Shown: positions 25,101-31,600, counted from the first letter of the stretch. The stretch is DNA of 32,755 bases from Rhizobium rosettiformans W3 (GCF_004912135.1 NZ_STGU01000024.1:1-32755), one strand, 5' to 3'. Notes: generated by a model not told the origin, from the sequence alone. Numbers and translations: made by a program.

Positions 25101-25850
25101 CACGGCATCGGACAGACCAGGTGCCGGCGTTTCCTCGATGACCTTCTGGTTCCGGCGCTGCAGCGAGCAGTCGCGTTCACCGAGCGCAATCACCCTGCCC
25201 TTGCCGTCGCCGAAGATCTGCACCTCGACATGGCGGGCCTTGGAGACGAAGCGTTCGAGATAGACGCGAGCATCGCCAAAGCTGGATTTTGCCGTACGCT
25301 GGACGGTGTCGAAGACTGCGGCAAGCGCCTCCGCATTGGCGCAGAGCTGCATTCCGATACCGCCGCCGCCGGCTGTCGATTTCAGCATCACCGGATAGCC
25401 GATCTGCTCCGCTGCGGAGAGCGCCTCTTCCCGGCTGTCGAGCAGGCCGGAGCCGGGCAAGAGCGGCACGCCGCTCGCCTTGGCCAGTTCGCGGGCCGTG
25501 TGCTTCAGGCCGAAGGCGGAGATGTTGTCCGGCGTCGGGCCGATGAAGGTGATGCCTTCCGCCTTCAGCCGCTCGGCAAAGCCGATGTTCTCCGAGAGGA
25601 AGCCATAGCCCGGATGGACGGCTTGCGCACCGGTCTCACGGCAGGCGGCAATCACGGCGTCGACGTTGAGATAGCTTTCGCTGGCGGGTGCGGGCCCGAG
25701 GCGTATAGCCTCGTCGGCCATCAGCACGGCCTTCGAAAACCTGTCGGCATCGGAATAGACCGCAACGCTTGCGATCCCCATTCTCTGCAGCGTCTTGATG
25801 ACGCGCACGGCGATTTCGCCGCGATTGGCAATCAGGACCTTCTTGAACAT
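22128..25850 (-). CDS. uca: Urea carboxylase family enzyme, probable guanidine carboxylase
   Basis: ATP- and biotin-dependent carboxylase of 1240 residues. Domains in order: biotin carboxylase ~1-450 (IANRGEIAVRV; ATP-grasp loop KSTAGGGGIGM at 157-167; FLEVNTRLQVEHPVTE), KipA-like carboxyltransferase half ~470-750, KipI-like half ~830-1050, and a biotinyl domain at the C-terminus with Lys1204 in ESMKMEI. Annotated family members carboxylate urea. When next to two DUF1989 proteins and under a guanidine riboswitch, the characterised ones prefer guanidine, so guanidine is the likely substrate. Unusual: residues ~757-820, between the two carboxyltransferase halves, are low-complexity and encoded by two inverted palindromic repeats (23398-23443, 23531-23576). 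The ATG at 25850 overlaps the upstream stop (TGATG). Confidence 0.93.
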   Translation of the reverse strand: MFKKVLIANRGEIAVRVIKTLQRMGIASVAVYSDADRFSKAVLMADEAIRLGPAPASESYLNVDAVIAACRETGAQAVHPGYGFLSENIGFAERLKAEGITFIGPTPDNISAFGLKHTARELAKASGVPLLPGSGLLDSREEALSAAEQIGYPVMLKSTAGGGGIGMQLCANAEALAAVFDTVQRTAKSSFGDARVYLERFVSKARHVEVQIFGDGKGRVIALGERDCSLQRRNQKVIEETPAPGLSDAVRQRLHAAAVSLGQQAAYASAGTVEFIYDPAREEFYFLEVNTRLQVEHPVTEAVFGVDLVEWMIRQAAGEDVLTGKENLVPTGAAIEARVYAEMPHAGFRPSAGLLTEVVFPEGVRVDGWVETGTEVTPFYDPMLAKVIVSGADRETAIAALSSALEETSLAGIETNLEYLKAIAASDLFRSGDVATTALKDFEFIPDVVEVIAPGAQSSLQELPGRLGLWHVGVPPSGPMDERSFRHANRLVGNHDHTAALELTVSGPVLKFFSDTMIALAGAVMPMKLDGAEVPHDQAIQVKAGQTLAIGSITGAGQRAYLAVSGGFDAPVVMGSRATFGLGQFGGNATGTLRAGHVLRLARRNQTNVLPATEPAELTRQWSVGVLYGPHGAPDFFVEEDIETLFSTDYEVHFNSARTGVRLIGPAPKWARTDGGEAGLHPSNLHDNAYAIGAIDFTGDMPIILGPDGPSLGGFVCPAVIARDEQWKMGQFKSGDKIRFHAVTRAEDGVLSTGAVPGLPPSVLPDISPTRGESEEAAVSPAASVELEASASAVSGEAGVVPVSPLVGEMPGRAEGGKARHTAFGTPILASNDTGPIPVVYRRQGDDNLLVEYGPMQLDIGIRMRVHLLMQAVKVARLQGLIDLTPGIRSLQIHYDSTTLSRPKLLAALAEIEKSLPPVSAVKVPSRTVWLPLSWNDPDAELAMRKYQELVRPNAPWCPSNIEFIRRINGLPDEQAVKDTIFNASYLVMGLGDVYLGAPVATPIDPRHRLVTTKYNPARTWTPENAVGIGGAYMCIYGMEGPGGYQLFGRTIQVWNTWRQTDVFAKDKPWLLDFFDQIRFFPVSHEELTEARAAFPHGGYPIRIDEGTFSYADYEAEMARNAKSIAAFKQGQQTAFEAERQRWKDEGLDSFQVDDGAGVSLGGDIPEGCFGVESAVPGNVWKLLVEEGQSVQAGDTLAIIESMKMEITVTAHAAGRVRDLRAGPGRNVKAGDVLVILEDL
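23398..23443 (+). repeat. Palindromic repeat copy A, inside the carboxylase gene
   Basis: A 46-bp element starting TTACCCCCCTCTG and ending AAGGGGGGAGA. It can form two hairpins: TGCCC-TGCC-GGGCA, then TCTCCCCC-ACAAG-GGGGGAGA. It matches the reverse complement of copy B at 44 of 46 positions. The carboxylase frame reads it as SPLVGEMPGRAEGGK without a stop. I recall similar elements between genes in many Rhizobiales. Confidence 0.85.
23531..23576 (-). repeat. Palindromic repeat copy B, inverted relative to copy A
   Basis: Its reverse complement equals copy A except for two bases. Both changes fall in the same small stem (TGTCC-TGCC-GGACA here) and compensate each other, so base pairing is kept. 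The carboxylase frame reads it as LPPSVLPDISPTRGE. The 87 bp between the copies codes for an Ala/Ser/Val/Glu-rich linker. Confidence 0.85.
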
Positions 25851-26503
25851 CAGGCTGCCTCGTCGTCCCAGACGAGCACCCGGATCGGCGTGGGATCGAA
25901 GCCGTTGCAGGGGTTGTTGATCTGCGGGCAATTGGAGATGACGAGCAGCACGTCCATCTCCGCCTTTAGCTCGACATAGTCGCCAGGGGCGGAGATGCCG
26001 TCGACGATGGTCATTTCGCCTGACGGTTCGATCGGCACGTTCATGAAGAAGTTGATGTTTGGCACCACGTCGCGCTTGCTCATGCCATGTTTGGAAACCT
26101 CGATGACGAAGTTGTCGCGGCAGGCATGCAGGTACTTCGTATAGTGGCCGAACCGGACCGTGTTGCTCTCGCAGGAGCAGGCGCCGGCAGAGGTATCGTG
26201 CCGACCGCAGCTGTCGGCGGTGACCGTCAGCATCACCCGGCCTTCGTTGGAGATCACCTTGGTGCCGGTGGAGATATAGGCCGCCCCCTGCTCGCGCATG
26301 GTGTCCTGGCTCGAATAGCGCTCGGAGAAATCATGGGCGTTGTAGAAGAGCGTATCGACAGCCTGCTGGCCATAGGTGTCCTCGATGCGCACCACCTGAC
26401 CCTTTTTGATGAAGGTCGAGAAGGGCGCTTCGGCAGCGATATAGTGATCCTGCGCGGTGTTGGAGAGTGTGCGGGCGGGAGAGGTCTGTATAAAGCCGGT
26501 CAT
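25850..26503 (-). CDS. DUF1989 urea carboxylase-associated protein (UAAP2 type), carboxyguanidine deiminase subunit
   Basis: A 217-residue DUF1989 protein. Paired DUF1989 proteins next to this carboxylase were shown in Pseudomonas to form CgdAB, which deaminates carboxyguanidine to allophanate. Visible motifs: DTYGQQAVDTLFYN (42-55), then a Cys/His-rich core with Cys99 and His102 (SCGRHD), Cys109 and Cys111 (ACSCESN), His120, His126 and Cys128. That looks like a metal or catalytic centre. The C-terminal part has INFFMNVPIEPSGEMTIVDG and SNCPQINNPCNGFDPTP. The ATG at 26503 follows GAGAGGAGAGG; an earlier in-frame ATG would overlap the upstream gene. I do not know which CgdA/CgdB letter applies, so no symbol is given. 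Confidence 0.88.
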   Translation of the reverse strand: MTGFIQTSPARTLSNTAQDHYIAAEAPFSTFIKKGQVVRIEDTYGQQAVDTLFYNAHDFSERYSSQDTMREQGAAYISTGTKVISNEGRVMLTVTADSCGRHDTSAGACSCESNTVRFGHYTKYLHACRDNFVIEVSKHGMSKRDVVPNINFFMNVPIEPSGEMTIVDGISAPGDYVELKAEMDVLLVISNCPQINNPCNGFDPTPIRVLVWDDEAA

Positions 26504-26517
26504 GGTCGCCTCTCCTC

Positions 26518-27345
26518 TCACAGGGCCGCAAAAGCGTTGTTTTCGAAGCCGCGGATGGCTTCTGCAGTCGCGGTCCGGCACAGATCATCCACCGCTGGCT
26601 CAATGGCCGCGATCCTGATGATGCTGACGGGATTGGGGGCGTAGACCGGGTTTAGATCGAGCGGATGCGGGCAGTTGGAGAAGCCGACGATCATGTCCAT
26701 CTCGGCCCGCAGATCGACATAGTCGCCATCTTCAACGAGATCCGGCTTCCACTCGAACTTGCCATCGGCATCGACACGGACGGGTGCGAAAAGGGCGAGA
26801 GCTGCCGGAATGTCGCGTTTGTCGAGGCCTGATTTGGTGGCGATCAGCACGAAGTTATCGCGGGTATTGCGCAGCGCCGGACCGTTCTGGCCGGCATATT
26901 TCCTCGCGTTGGATGCGGCTGTCGAGCCGCCCATCAGAACGTCATGGGCGCCGGAGCTGTCCTCGGTGATCGAGAACATCACCTTGCCCATGTCGGAGAA
27001 GATGACACGGCCCTTTCCAAGCCCGGTGGTCCACTGCACCTTGACTGTATCCGGCAGGTTCATGCGCTCCGTCGGGTCTTCGGCATTCCAGGCGACAACC
27101 GATACGGTCGAGAAACCCTCGTCGAGAGCGATGCGCAGCGTCTCGTTGGCCTTGACGCGGGTCCACCAATACCAGCCGCCGGGCAGCTTTTCCTGGTGCA
27201 CGATCGTGTCAGCATCGATTGGGGGTGCAGGTTTTGCGCTCTTGGCCGGCAGCGCCTTCGGTGCGAATTCCAGCCCCTTCTTCTGATGCTCCTCGTAACG
27301 CGCCCGGTTGGCAGCGATCTCTTCGGGGGAACGTCGGATATGCAT
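26518..27345 (-). CDS. DUF1989 urea carboxylase-associated protein (UAAP1 type), carboxyguanidine deiminase subunit
   Basis: A 275-residue DUF1989 paralogue, the presumed partner of the protein at 25850-26503. It starts MHIRRSPEEIAANRARYEEH, has LPGGWYWWTRVK (~54-65) and then the family core. Here the Cys positions of the partner are changed: SSGAHD (130-135) and GGSTAASN (139-146) keep the His but lack all core Cys. It may therefore be a structural or regulatory subunit. Two in-frame ATGs exist, at 27351 and 27345. The second is chosen because GGAG (27356-27353) is then 7 bp away; for the first the spacing is only 1 bp. The gap to the next gene is 14 bp. Confidence 0.88.
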   Translation of the reverse strand: MHIRRSPEEIAANRARYEEHQKKGLEFAPKALPAKSAKPAPPIDADTIVHQEKLPGGWYWWTRVKANETLRIALDEGFSTVSVVAWNAEDPTERMNLPDTVKVQWTTGLGKGRVIFSDMGKVMFSITEDSSGAHDVLMGGSTAASNARKYAGQNGPALRNTRDNFVLIATKSGLDKRDIPAALALFAPVRVDADGKFEWKPDLVEDGDYVDLRAEMDMIVGFSNCPHPLDLNPVYAPNPVSIIRIAAIEPAVDDLCRTATAEAIRGFENNAFAAL

Positions 27346-27383
27346 TGTCATCTCCAGTGGTTTCGTTGGCCGGGTCGTCCCGG

Positions 27384-28172
27384 CTATTGACCCGTTGAAG
27401 AGACCGGGCCGTCCCGGTCGGGGCGAAAGAGGGAGGCCTCGCCCGCCTTGCGGGGCGGCCAGATGGCGATGTCGCGGGTGATCGTCGCGCCGTAGCGGAG
27501 CTTTTCCTCGGGCCGATCGCGGGGACGTTCGAAGGCAACGACGCGGGTCGCAAGCGTGAAGGCCTCGCGCATGTCATGGGTGACCATGACCACGGTCATC
27601 GGCGCCTCGTGCCAGAGCGTCTTCATCAGCGTATGGATCTCCGCGCGGATGCCTGGATCGAGCGCGCCGAAGGGTTCGTCGAGCAGCAGAACCTTGGGCC
27701 GCATGATGAGCGCCTGGGCGAGCGCCAGCCGCTGCTGCATGCCACCAGAGAGCTGGGCCGGATACTTGTCCTCGGAGCCGGCAAGCCCGACCGCCGCGAT
27801 CATGGCGCGGCCTTCGTCCTCGACCTCGCGTTTTTCGGCACCGAACAGCCGGGCGGCGAAGCGGGAGGCTTTCAGCTCCTTGCCGAGCATGACATTGCCG
27901 AGGACGGTCAGATGCGGGAAAACCGAGTAGCGCTGGAAGACGACGCCGCGGTCCGGCCCCGGCTCCTTCGGCAGGGCCAGACCATCGAGCAGGATCTCAC
28001 CCTTGGTCTGGCGCTCCTGGCCGAGCAACAGGCGCAGGAATGTGGACTTGCCGCAGCCGGACGGGCCGACCAGCGCGACGAAGGCTCTGGATTCGATCTC
28101 GATCGAGACATTCTCCAGCACGATCTGGTCGCCATATTCCTTCCAGAGGTTCTTGATGGAGAGCGCGCTCAT
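27384..28172 (-). CDS. ABC transporter ATP-binding protein (NitT/TauT type), probable guanidine importer
   Basis: A 262-residue ATPase: Walker A GPSGCGKST (36-44), Q-loop VVFQRYSVFPHL (77-88), signature LSGGMQQR (141-148), Walker B VLLLDEPFGALD (161-172) and switch His in VTHDMREA. The family serves nitrate, taurine, sulfonate and related small-molecule importers. It sits between the permease and the DUF1989 genes, so it probably powers guanidine uptake. The ATG at 28172 overlaps the permease stop by 4 bp. Residues past ~230 (from RPRDRPEEKLRYG) extend beyond the core domain. Confidence 0.88.
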   Translation of the reverse strand: MSALSIKNLWKEYGDQIVLENVSIEIESRAFVALVGPSGCGKSTFLRLLLGQERQTKGEILLDGLALPKEPGPDRGVVFQRYSVFPHLTVLGNVMLGKELKASRFAARLFGAEKREVEDEGRAMIAAVGLAGSEDKYPAQLSGGMQQRLALAQALIMRPKVLLLDEPFGALDPGIRAEIHTLMKTLWHEAPMTVVMVTHDMREAFTLATRVVAFERPRDRPEEKLRYGATITRDIAIWPPRKAGEASLFRPDRDGPVSSTGQ

Positions 28173-28987
28173 TTGCCCTTCTCCAGTTCGGACCATGGGA
28201 AGACTGCGATGCGCAGCCGATCGAGCAGGATGTCGGTGAGGATTGCAAGCAGCGTGATCCACAAGACATAAGGGAAGATGACGTCCATCGACAGATAGCG
28301 GCGGACGAGGAAGATGCGATAGCCGAGGCCGCTGTCGGAGGAGATCGCTTCGGCCGCGATCAGGAAGAGCCAGGCGGGGCCAAGCTGCAGGCGAAGCGTG
28401 GTGATCAGGCGCGGCAGGATCTGCGGCAGCACCACACGCAGTGCGATCTGCCAGGATGAGGCGGATAGGGTTTCGGCCTTGACGATCATTTCACGCGGCA
28501 AGGAGATGGCGGTGAGCGCCAGATCGCGGACCATGATCGGTGCGACGCCTATGACGATCAGCGCGATCTTGGAGGCCTCGCCGAGCCCCATGACGATGAA
28601 CAGGATCGGCAGGAGGGCCAGCGGTGGGACCATCGAGATCGCGCCGACAAACGGCGAAAGCGCTGCCCGGGCGTAAGGCAGGATGCCAATCACCAGACCC
28701 AGCAGGAGTGCGATCGCTGTGGCAATGCCCAGGCCGACGGAAAGCCGCCAGAGGCTCGCCCAGGTGTCTGACCAGAGAAGATATTCGCCGGTTCGCACAT
28801 CCGGCGTGAACGCCATCCGATTGATCCCGTCCCACAGGGCGGCGAAACCGGGCAGCAGCTTGTCGTTCGGGTTGTCAGCCAGCCGCTCGGCCGAGCCGAT
28901 CATGTAGGCGCCGAGCACCAGCACGAAGGGCAAGAGCACGAGCGTCAGGCGCGCGCCATTTCCGGGATGAGCATTGATCCAGCGCAT
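28169..28987 (-). CDS. ABC transporter permease (NitT/TauT type), probable guanidine importer
   Basis: A 272-residue inner-membrane protein with 6-7 hydrophobic segments and a BPD_transp_1 domain from ~residue 75. The ATPase-contact EAA-like loop is KAETLSASSWQIALRVVLPQ. Other segments include MVPPLALLPILFIVMGLGEA and GPAWLFLIAAEAISSDSGLGYRIF, typical of SsuC/TauC relatives. It probably works as a homodimer because no second permease is encoded. The start at 28987 follows GGAG, and a hairpin separates it from the binding-protein gene. Confidence 0.88.
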   Translation of the reverse strand: MRWINAHPGNGARLTLVLLPFVLVLGAYMIGSAERLADNPNDKLLPGFAALWDGINRMAFTPDVRTGEYLLWSDTWASLWRLSVGLGIATAIALLLGLVIGILPYARAALSPFVGAISMVPPLALLPILFIVMGLGEASKIALIVIGVAPIMVRDLALTAISLPREMIVKAETLSASSWQIALRVVLPQILPRLITTLRLQLGPAWLFLIAAEAISSDSGLGYRIFLVRRYLSMDVIFPYVLWITLLAILTDILLDRLRIAVFPWSELEKGK

Positions 28988-29020
28988 CGACCACTCCAGG
29001 AGTTCAGGGAGGCAGGCTCC

Positions 29021-29045
29021 GCCCGGAGGACATCACCCTCCAGGC
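29021..29045 (-). other. Hairpin after the guanidine-operon binding-protein gene
   Basis: Plus-strand arms GCCCGGAGG (29021-29029) and CCTCCAGGC (29037-29045) enclose a 7-nt loop; the one mismatch becomes G-U in the minus-strand RNA. It lies 14 bp past the binding-protein stop, with no U-tract. Confidence 0.55.
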
Positions 29046-29058
29046 GGCGATCATGGCC

Positions 29059-30132
29059 TCAGAGCGCACCCTTGGCGGCAGCGTCCATATAGGTGGTGGT
29101 GAAGCGGAACTTGACGTTCTCCTTGTCGCCGAGAACAGAACCATCGGCCAGTTCAATGCCGATGACATCCGCAGACGGCGCACCGCTGCCGAGAAGGCCC
29201 TTTTCGAAGAGGAAGTTGCGGACGAGATCCATGGTCTTCGACAGCTCAGGAGAGGCCGTGAAGGCGACCGCATCAGCCGGCTTATCGAAGAGCTTGGTGG
29301 CGGCCATCTGAGCTTCGAAGCCCGCAAGATCCGTGCCCGAGGCCGCCCCCATCGCGGTGCGGGCAGCCTTGCCCTCTTCGGTATCGGCGGTCATGACGGC
29401 CATGGTGTCGTACCAGATGCCAGCCAGCGCCTTGCCGAAGTCCGGATTGTCCTTGAGCACCTCGGTGTTGGCCACCATCAGGTCGATGATCTCGCCCGGG
29501 ATCTGCGAGCTGTCGAAGACCTTCTTCGCGGAGGCGTCTTCCAGGATCGTGGAGACCAGCGGGTTCCAGGTGACGACCGCCGTGACGTCGGGCGTCTGGT
29601 AAGCGGCGACCATATCGGCATCCGAGGTGTTGACCACCTTCACGTCGCGCTCGGAGGAGCCGATGCTTTCGAGCGCGCGGGCGAGCAGATAATGGGAGAC
29701 CGAGAACTCGACGAGATTGACGTTCTGGCCCTTCACATCCTCCAGCTTGTCCTCACCCTTAAGGATCAGGGCGTCGTTGCCGTTCGAGAAGTCGCCGACG
29801 ATGACGGCGGTCGTGTCGACGCCACCGGCGGCGGGGATAGAGAGGCCATCCATGTTGGTGAGGGTCACCGCATCGAAGGCACCGGCAGTGTACTGGTTCA
29901 TCGATTCCACATAGTCGTTGAACTGCGTGACCTCGATGCTGATGCCGTATTTGTCGGCCCATTTCTTCACAATGCCGGTGTCATTGGCATAGCCCCAGGG
30001 CATCCAGCCGACATAGATCGACCAGGCAACCTTGAAATCCTTCTTCGGCGCGGCTTCGGCCGGTGTTATCTGGCTGAGGGCGAGAACGCCGGCCAGTGCG
30101 GTGATCGACAGGAGTGTCTTGACAGTCTGCAT
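29059..30132 (-). CDS. ABC transporter substrate-binding protein, riboswitch-controlled, probable guanidine receptor
   Basis: A 357-residue periplasmic receptor of the NitT/TauT (SsuA/THI5-like) type. Residues 1-27 form a Sec signal peptide ending PAEA|APKKD. The mature protein starts FKVAWSIYVGWMPWGYAND and has QYTAGAFDAVTLTNMDGLS, VIVGDFSNGNDALILKG and AYQTPDVTAVVTWNPLVS. These proteins were often labelled urea or nitrate receptors. Under a guanidine-I riboswitch and ahead of the guanidine genes, guanidine is the better guess. ATG 30132 is chosen because AAGGGGA lies 9 bp upstream and the signal peptide starts there. Frames opening at 30285 or 30177 would run through the riboswitch. Confidence 0.9.
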   Translation of the reverse strand: MQTVKTLLSITALAGVLALSQITPAEAAPKKDFKVAWSIYVGWMPWGYANDTGIVKKWADKYGISIEVTQFNDYVESMNQYTAGAFDAVTLTNMDGLSIPAAGGVDTTAVIVGDFSNGNDALILKGEDKLEDVKGQNVNLVEFSVSHYLLARALESIGSSERDVKVVNTSDADMVAAYQTPDVTAVVTWNPLVSTILEDASAKKVFDSSQIPGEIIDLMVANTEVLKDNPDFGKALAGIWYDTMAVMTADTEEGKAARTAMGAASGTDLAGFEAQMAATKLFDKPADAVAFTASPELSKTMDLVRNFLFEKGLLGSGAPSADVIGIELADGSVLGDKENVKFRFTTTYMDAAAKGAL

Positions 30133-30202
30133 GTAGAAATTCCCCTTTTGCGTCTTCGAAAAGGGATCGGCATGGACCATCGCGCCGCCAATCCCTTGGC
30201 TT
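30133..30202 (-). promoter_or_regulatory. Riboswitch expression platform, probable translational switch
   Basis: On the minus strand CCCTTTT (30165-30159) can pair with AAAAGGGG (30149-30142), hiding the ribosome site of the binding-protein gene. AAGGGAT (30197-30191) can pair instead with ATCCCTT (30167-30161), freeing it. AAGGGAT also lies partly in the loop of a small hairpin (GCCAA / TTGGC). No U-tract follows, so control of translation is favoured over termination. Confidence 0.55.
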
Positions 30203-30310
30203 ACGAGGTCTCCCGGGCTTTTGTCCCGCCGTGCACCCGATGGGATGTCTCTCCATCGGGAGCCGCTCTCGGACCAGCCACGCATGCTGCGTCGGAACCC
30301 TAGCGGCTAA
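30203..30310 (-). ncRNA. Guanidine-I (ykkC) riboswitch aptamer
   Basis: The minus strand shows the class hallmarks in order. P1 is AGCCGCT (30308-30302) with AGCGGCT (30267-30261). CTAGGGTTCCG lies at 30303-30293 and GGTCCGAGAG at 30275-30266. A CCCGATGG/CCATCGGG hairpin follows (30260-30236). ACGGCGGGAC then AAAAGCCCGGGAGA spans 30232-30209. These conserved blocks are those I know for the ykkC guanidine-I class, which binds free guanidinium and switches expression on. It leads a seven-gene operon whose proteins fit guanidine uptake and breakdown. Confidence 0.93.
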
Positions 30311-30473
30311 CTCTGCCGATAGAGGAGCAAGGGGCGTGCCAAGTCGCAAAAAGGTCCGATTGGCGGGGGAATTGGCGCTCGCCGCCGGCTCCACACTGTC
30401 AGTCTGCATGTCTCGCGAGCAGGCATGCCTGCGAAAGAGGCAGTCTCTGGCGGCCGGATATCGATCACGCCCG
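30311..30473. other. Intergenic, upstream of the guanidine operon
   Basis: No gene. It should hold the minus-strand promoter of the riboswitch transcript; the best I see is TTGGCA near 30343-30338 with TATCGG near 30322-30317, only 15 bp apart, which is weak. A perfect 14-bp palindrome, GCAGGCATGCCTGC, lies at 30419-30432. Confidence 0.4.
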
Positions 30474-30509
30474 CAAAAGAAAAACCGCCCGTTCAGGGGA
30501 ACGAGCGGT
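30474..30509 (-). terminator. Intrinsic terminator of the oxidoreductase gene
   Basis: Minus-strand stem ACCGCTCGTTC (30509-30499) and GAACGGGCGGT (30494-30484), with one U-G pair, is followed by TTTTTCTTTT. It separates this gene from the guanidine operon promoter downstream. Confidence 0.85.
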
Positions 30510-30574
30510 TGCGCGGCGCGCCTCGTGTGGGCGATGGCAGCGCCGGATCGGCCTGGCGGGGACCGATTGCGGGA

Positions 30575-31474
30575 TCAGGCGATCATCGATTTCAACGCCG
30601 GTGCCTGGCTCTCGATCCATGCTTCGAAGCGCTGCGGTTCGCGGCCGGTGAGCGTTTTGAAGTCATTGGTGATGCGCGAGAGCCCACCATGGCCGATCAT
30701 CGTGTCGATCGAGGCGTAGACGCGGGCCACCGGTTCCGGAAGGCCTGCGCCGACCATGCCCTGCACGAGGCCTTCAACGGGAACGTCGACAACCGTGATC
30801 TCCTTGCCGGCCGCAGCGGAGATGAGAGCGGCCATGTCCCGATGGGCGTAGCTGGATGCGCCCGTCAGCGTGTAGACCTTCTTCTCGCCTCCTGCGGCGA
30901 CCAATGCGGCAGCGATGGCCTGGCCAATGTCGTCGCGCGCGATATGCGCCACCTTGCCGTCCCCGGCGGCCGAATACCAATGGCCGGAGGCGAGCGCAGG
31001 TCCGGCGCTCATCATGACATTTTCGAAGTACCAGTTGTTTCTGAGGATGGTCCAGGCCGGCACCGTGCTTGCTTCGATTGCGGCTTCGGTTCCTTCATGA
31101 TCCGGCGCGAAGAGAAGCGGAGAATTGGCGGGCTCCGGCATCGACGTATAGAGAAGATGCTGGACGCCTGCCTTTTCCGCCGCAGCAATCGCTGCGCGAT
31201 GCTGCACGAGGCGGTGCCCCGGTCGATCGAGTGAATCGGTGCTGATGATCAGGACTTTTTCGGCGTCGGCGAAGGCGCTCTGCATGGATGCGGCATCATC
31301 GAAGTCGACACGGCGAACCTGCACACCCTGTGCAGCAAGCTCCGCGAGCTGTTCCGGCTTGCGGCTTGCTGCGATGACATCGCCGGCGGCGACGCCAGAG
31401 GTATGCAGCAGGTGGTGCAGAACGCTTCGGCCGAGATGGCCCGATGCGCCGCTGACGAGATACTTGGCTTTCAT
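30575..31474 (-). CDS. NmrA/QOR2-like NAD(P)-binding oxidoreductase
   Basis: A 299-residue atypical short-chain dehydrogenase. The N-terminal nucleotide motif is SGASGHLGRSV (8-18), followed by AASRKPEQLAEL and VRRVDFDDAASM. The middle has LLYTSMPEPANSPL and TILRNNWYFENVM, close to QOR2 (YtfG) quinone oxidoreductases, which reduce quinones with NADPH. The active-site Tyr-x3-Lys of classical SDRs is missing, as in that group. It is divergent from an HxlR regulator, the same arrangement as ytfG/ytfH, so response to quinone or electrophile stress is likely. The ATG at 31474 starts directly at the Rossmann strand, and a terminator follows the gene. Confidence 0.82.
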   Translation of the reverse strand: MKAKYLVSGASGHLGRSVLHHLLHTSGVAAGDVIAASRKPEQLAELAAQGVQVRRVDFDDAASMQSAFADAEKVLIISTDSLDRPGHRLVQHRAAIAAAEKAGVQHLLYTSMPEPANSPLLFAPDHEGTEAAIEASTVPAWTILRNNWYFENVMMSAGPALASGHWYSAAGDGKVAHIARDDIGQAIAAALVAAGGEKKVYTLTGASSYAHRDMAALISAAAGKEITVVDVPVEGLVQGMVGAGLPEPVARVYASIDTMIGHGGLSRITNDFKTLTGREPQRFEAWIESQAPALKSMIA

Positions 31475-31492
31475 GACAGATCCGTTCGTTTG

Positions 31493-31587
31493 GCCCCAGA
31501 ATTGGGGCTGGTTTAAATTTCAGACTTGGTCTAAATTTCAGATCAGGGATCTGCCGTAAAGTAGGCAGTTTTTTAGAACCAGGTTCT
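31493..31587. promoter_or_regulatory. Operator region between the oxidoreductase and HxlR genes
   Basis: Two direct repeats, TGGTYTAAATTTCAGA, lie at 31509-31524 and 31527-31542, starts 18 bp apart. Their junction contains AGAC-TTG-GTCT (31522-31532). A second dyad, AGAACC-A-GGTTCT (31575-31587), touches the HxlR ribosome site. A hairpin GCCCCA-GAAT-TGGGGC (31493-31508) lies on the oxidoreductase side. These are candidate HxlR binding sites. Confidence 0.5.
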
Positions 31588-31600
31588 GAGGACGATACGC

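Noticed and set aside
22215..25979. Long plus-strand frames opposite the carboxylase
   Set aside because: Antisense shadows of a 1240-residue enzyme with full domain support.
20329..27345. Plain urea amidolyase operon
   Set aside because: The riboswitch and paired DUF1989 genes fit guanidine better, although carboxylase specificity is not proved from sequence.
30220..30260. Terminator hairpin for the oxidoreductase gene in the riboswitch region
   Set aside because: These stems match conserved riboswitch parts and have no U-tract; the real terminator is at 30474-30509.
30133..30285. N-terminal extension of the guanidine-operon binding protein to 30285
   Set aside because: The extension would translate the riboswitch, and a clear signal peptide with its own ribosome site starts at 30132.
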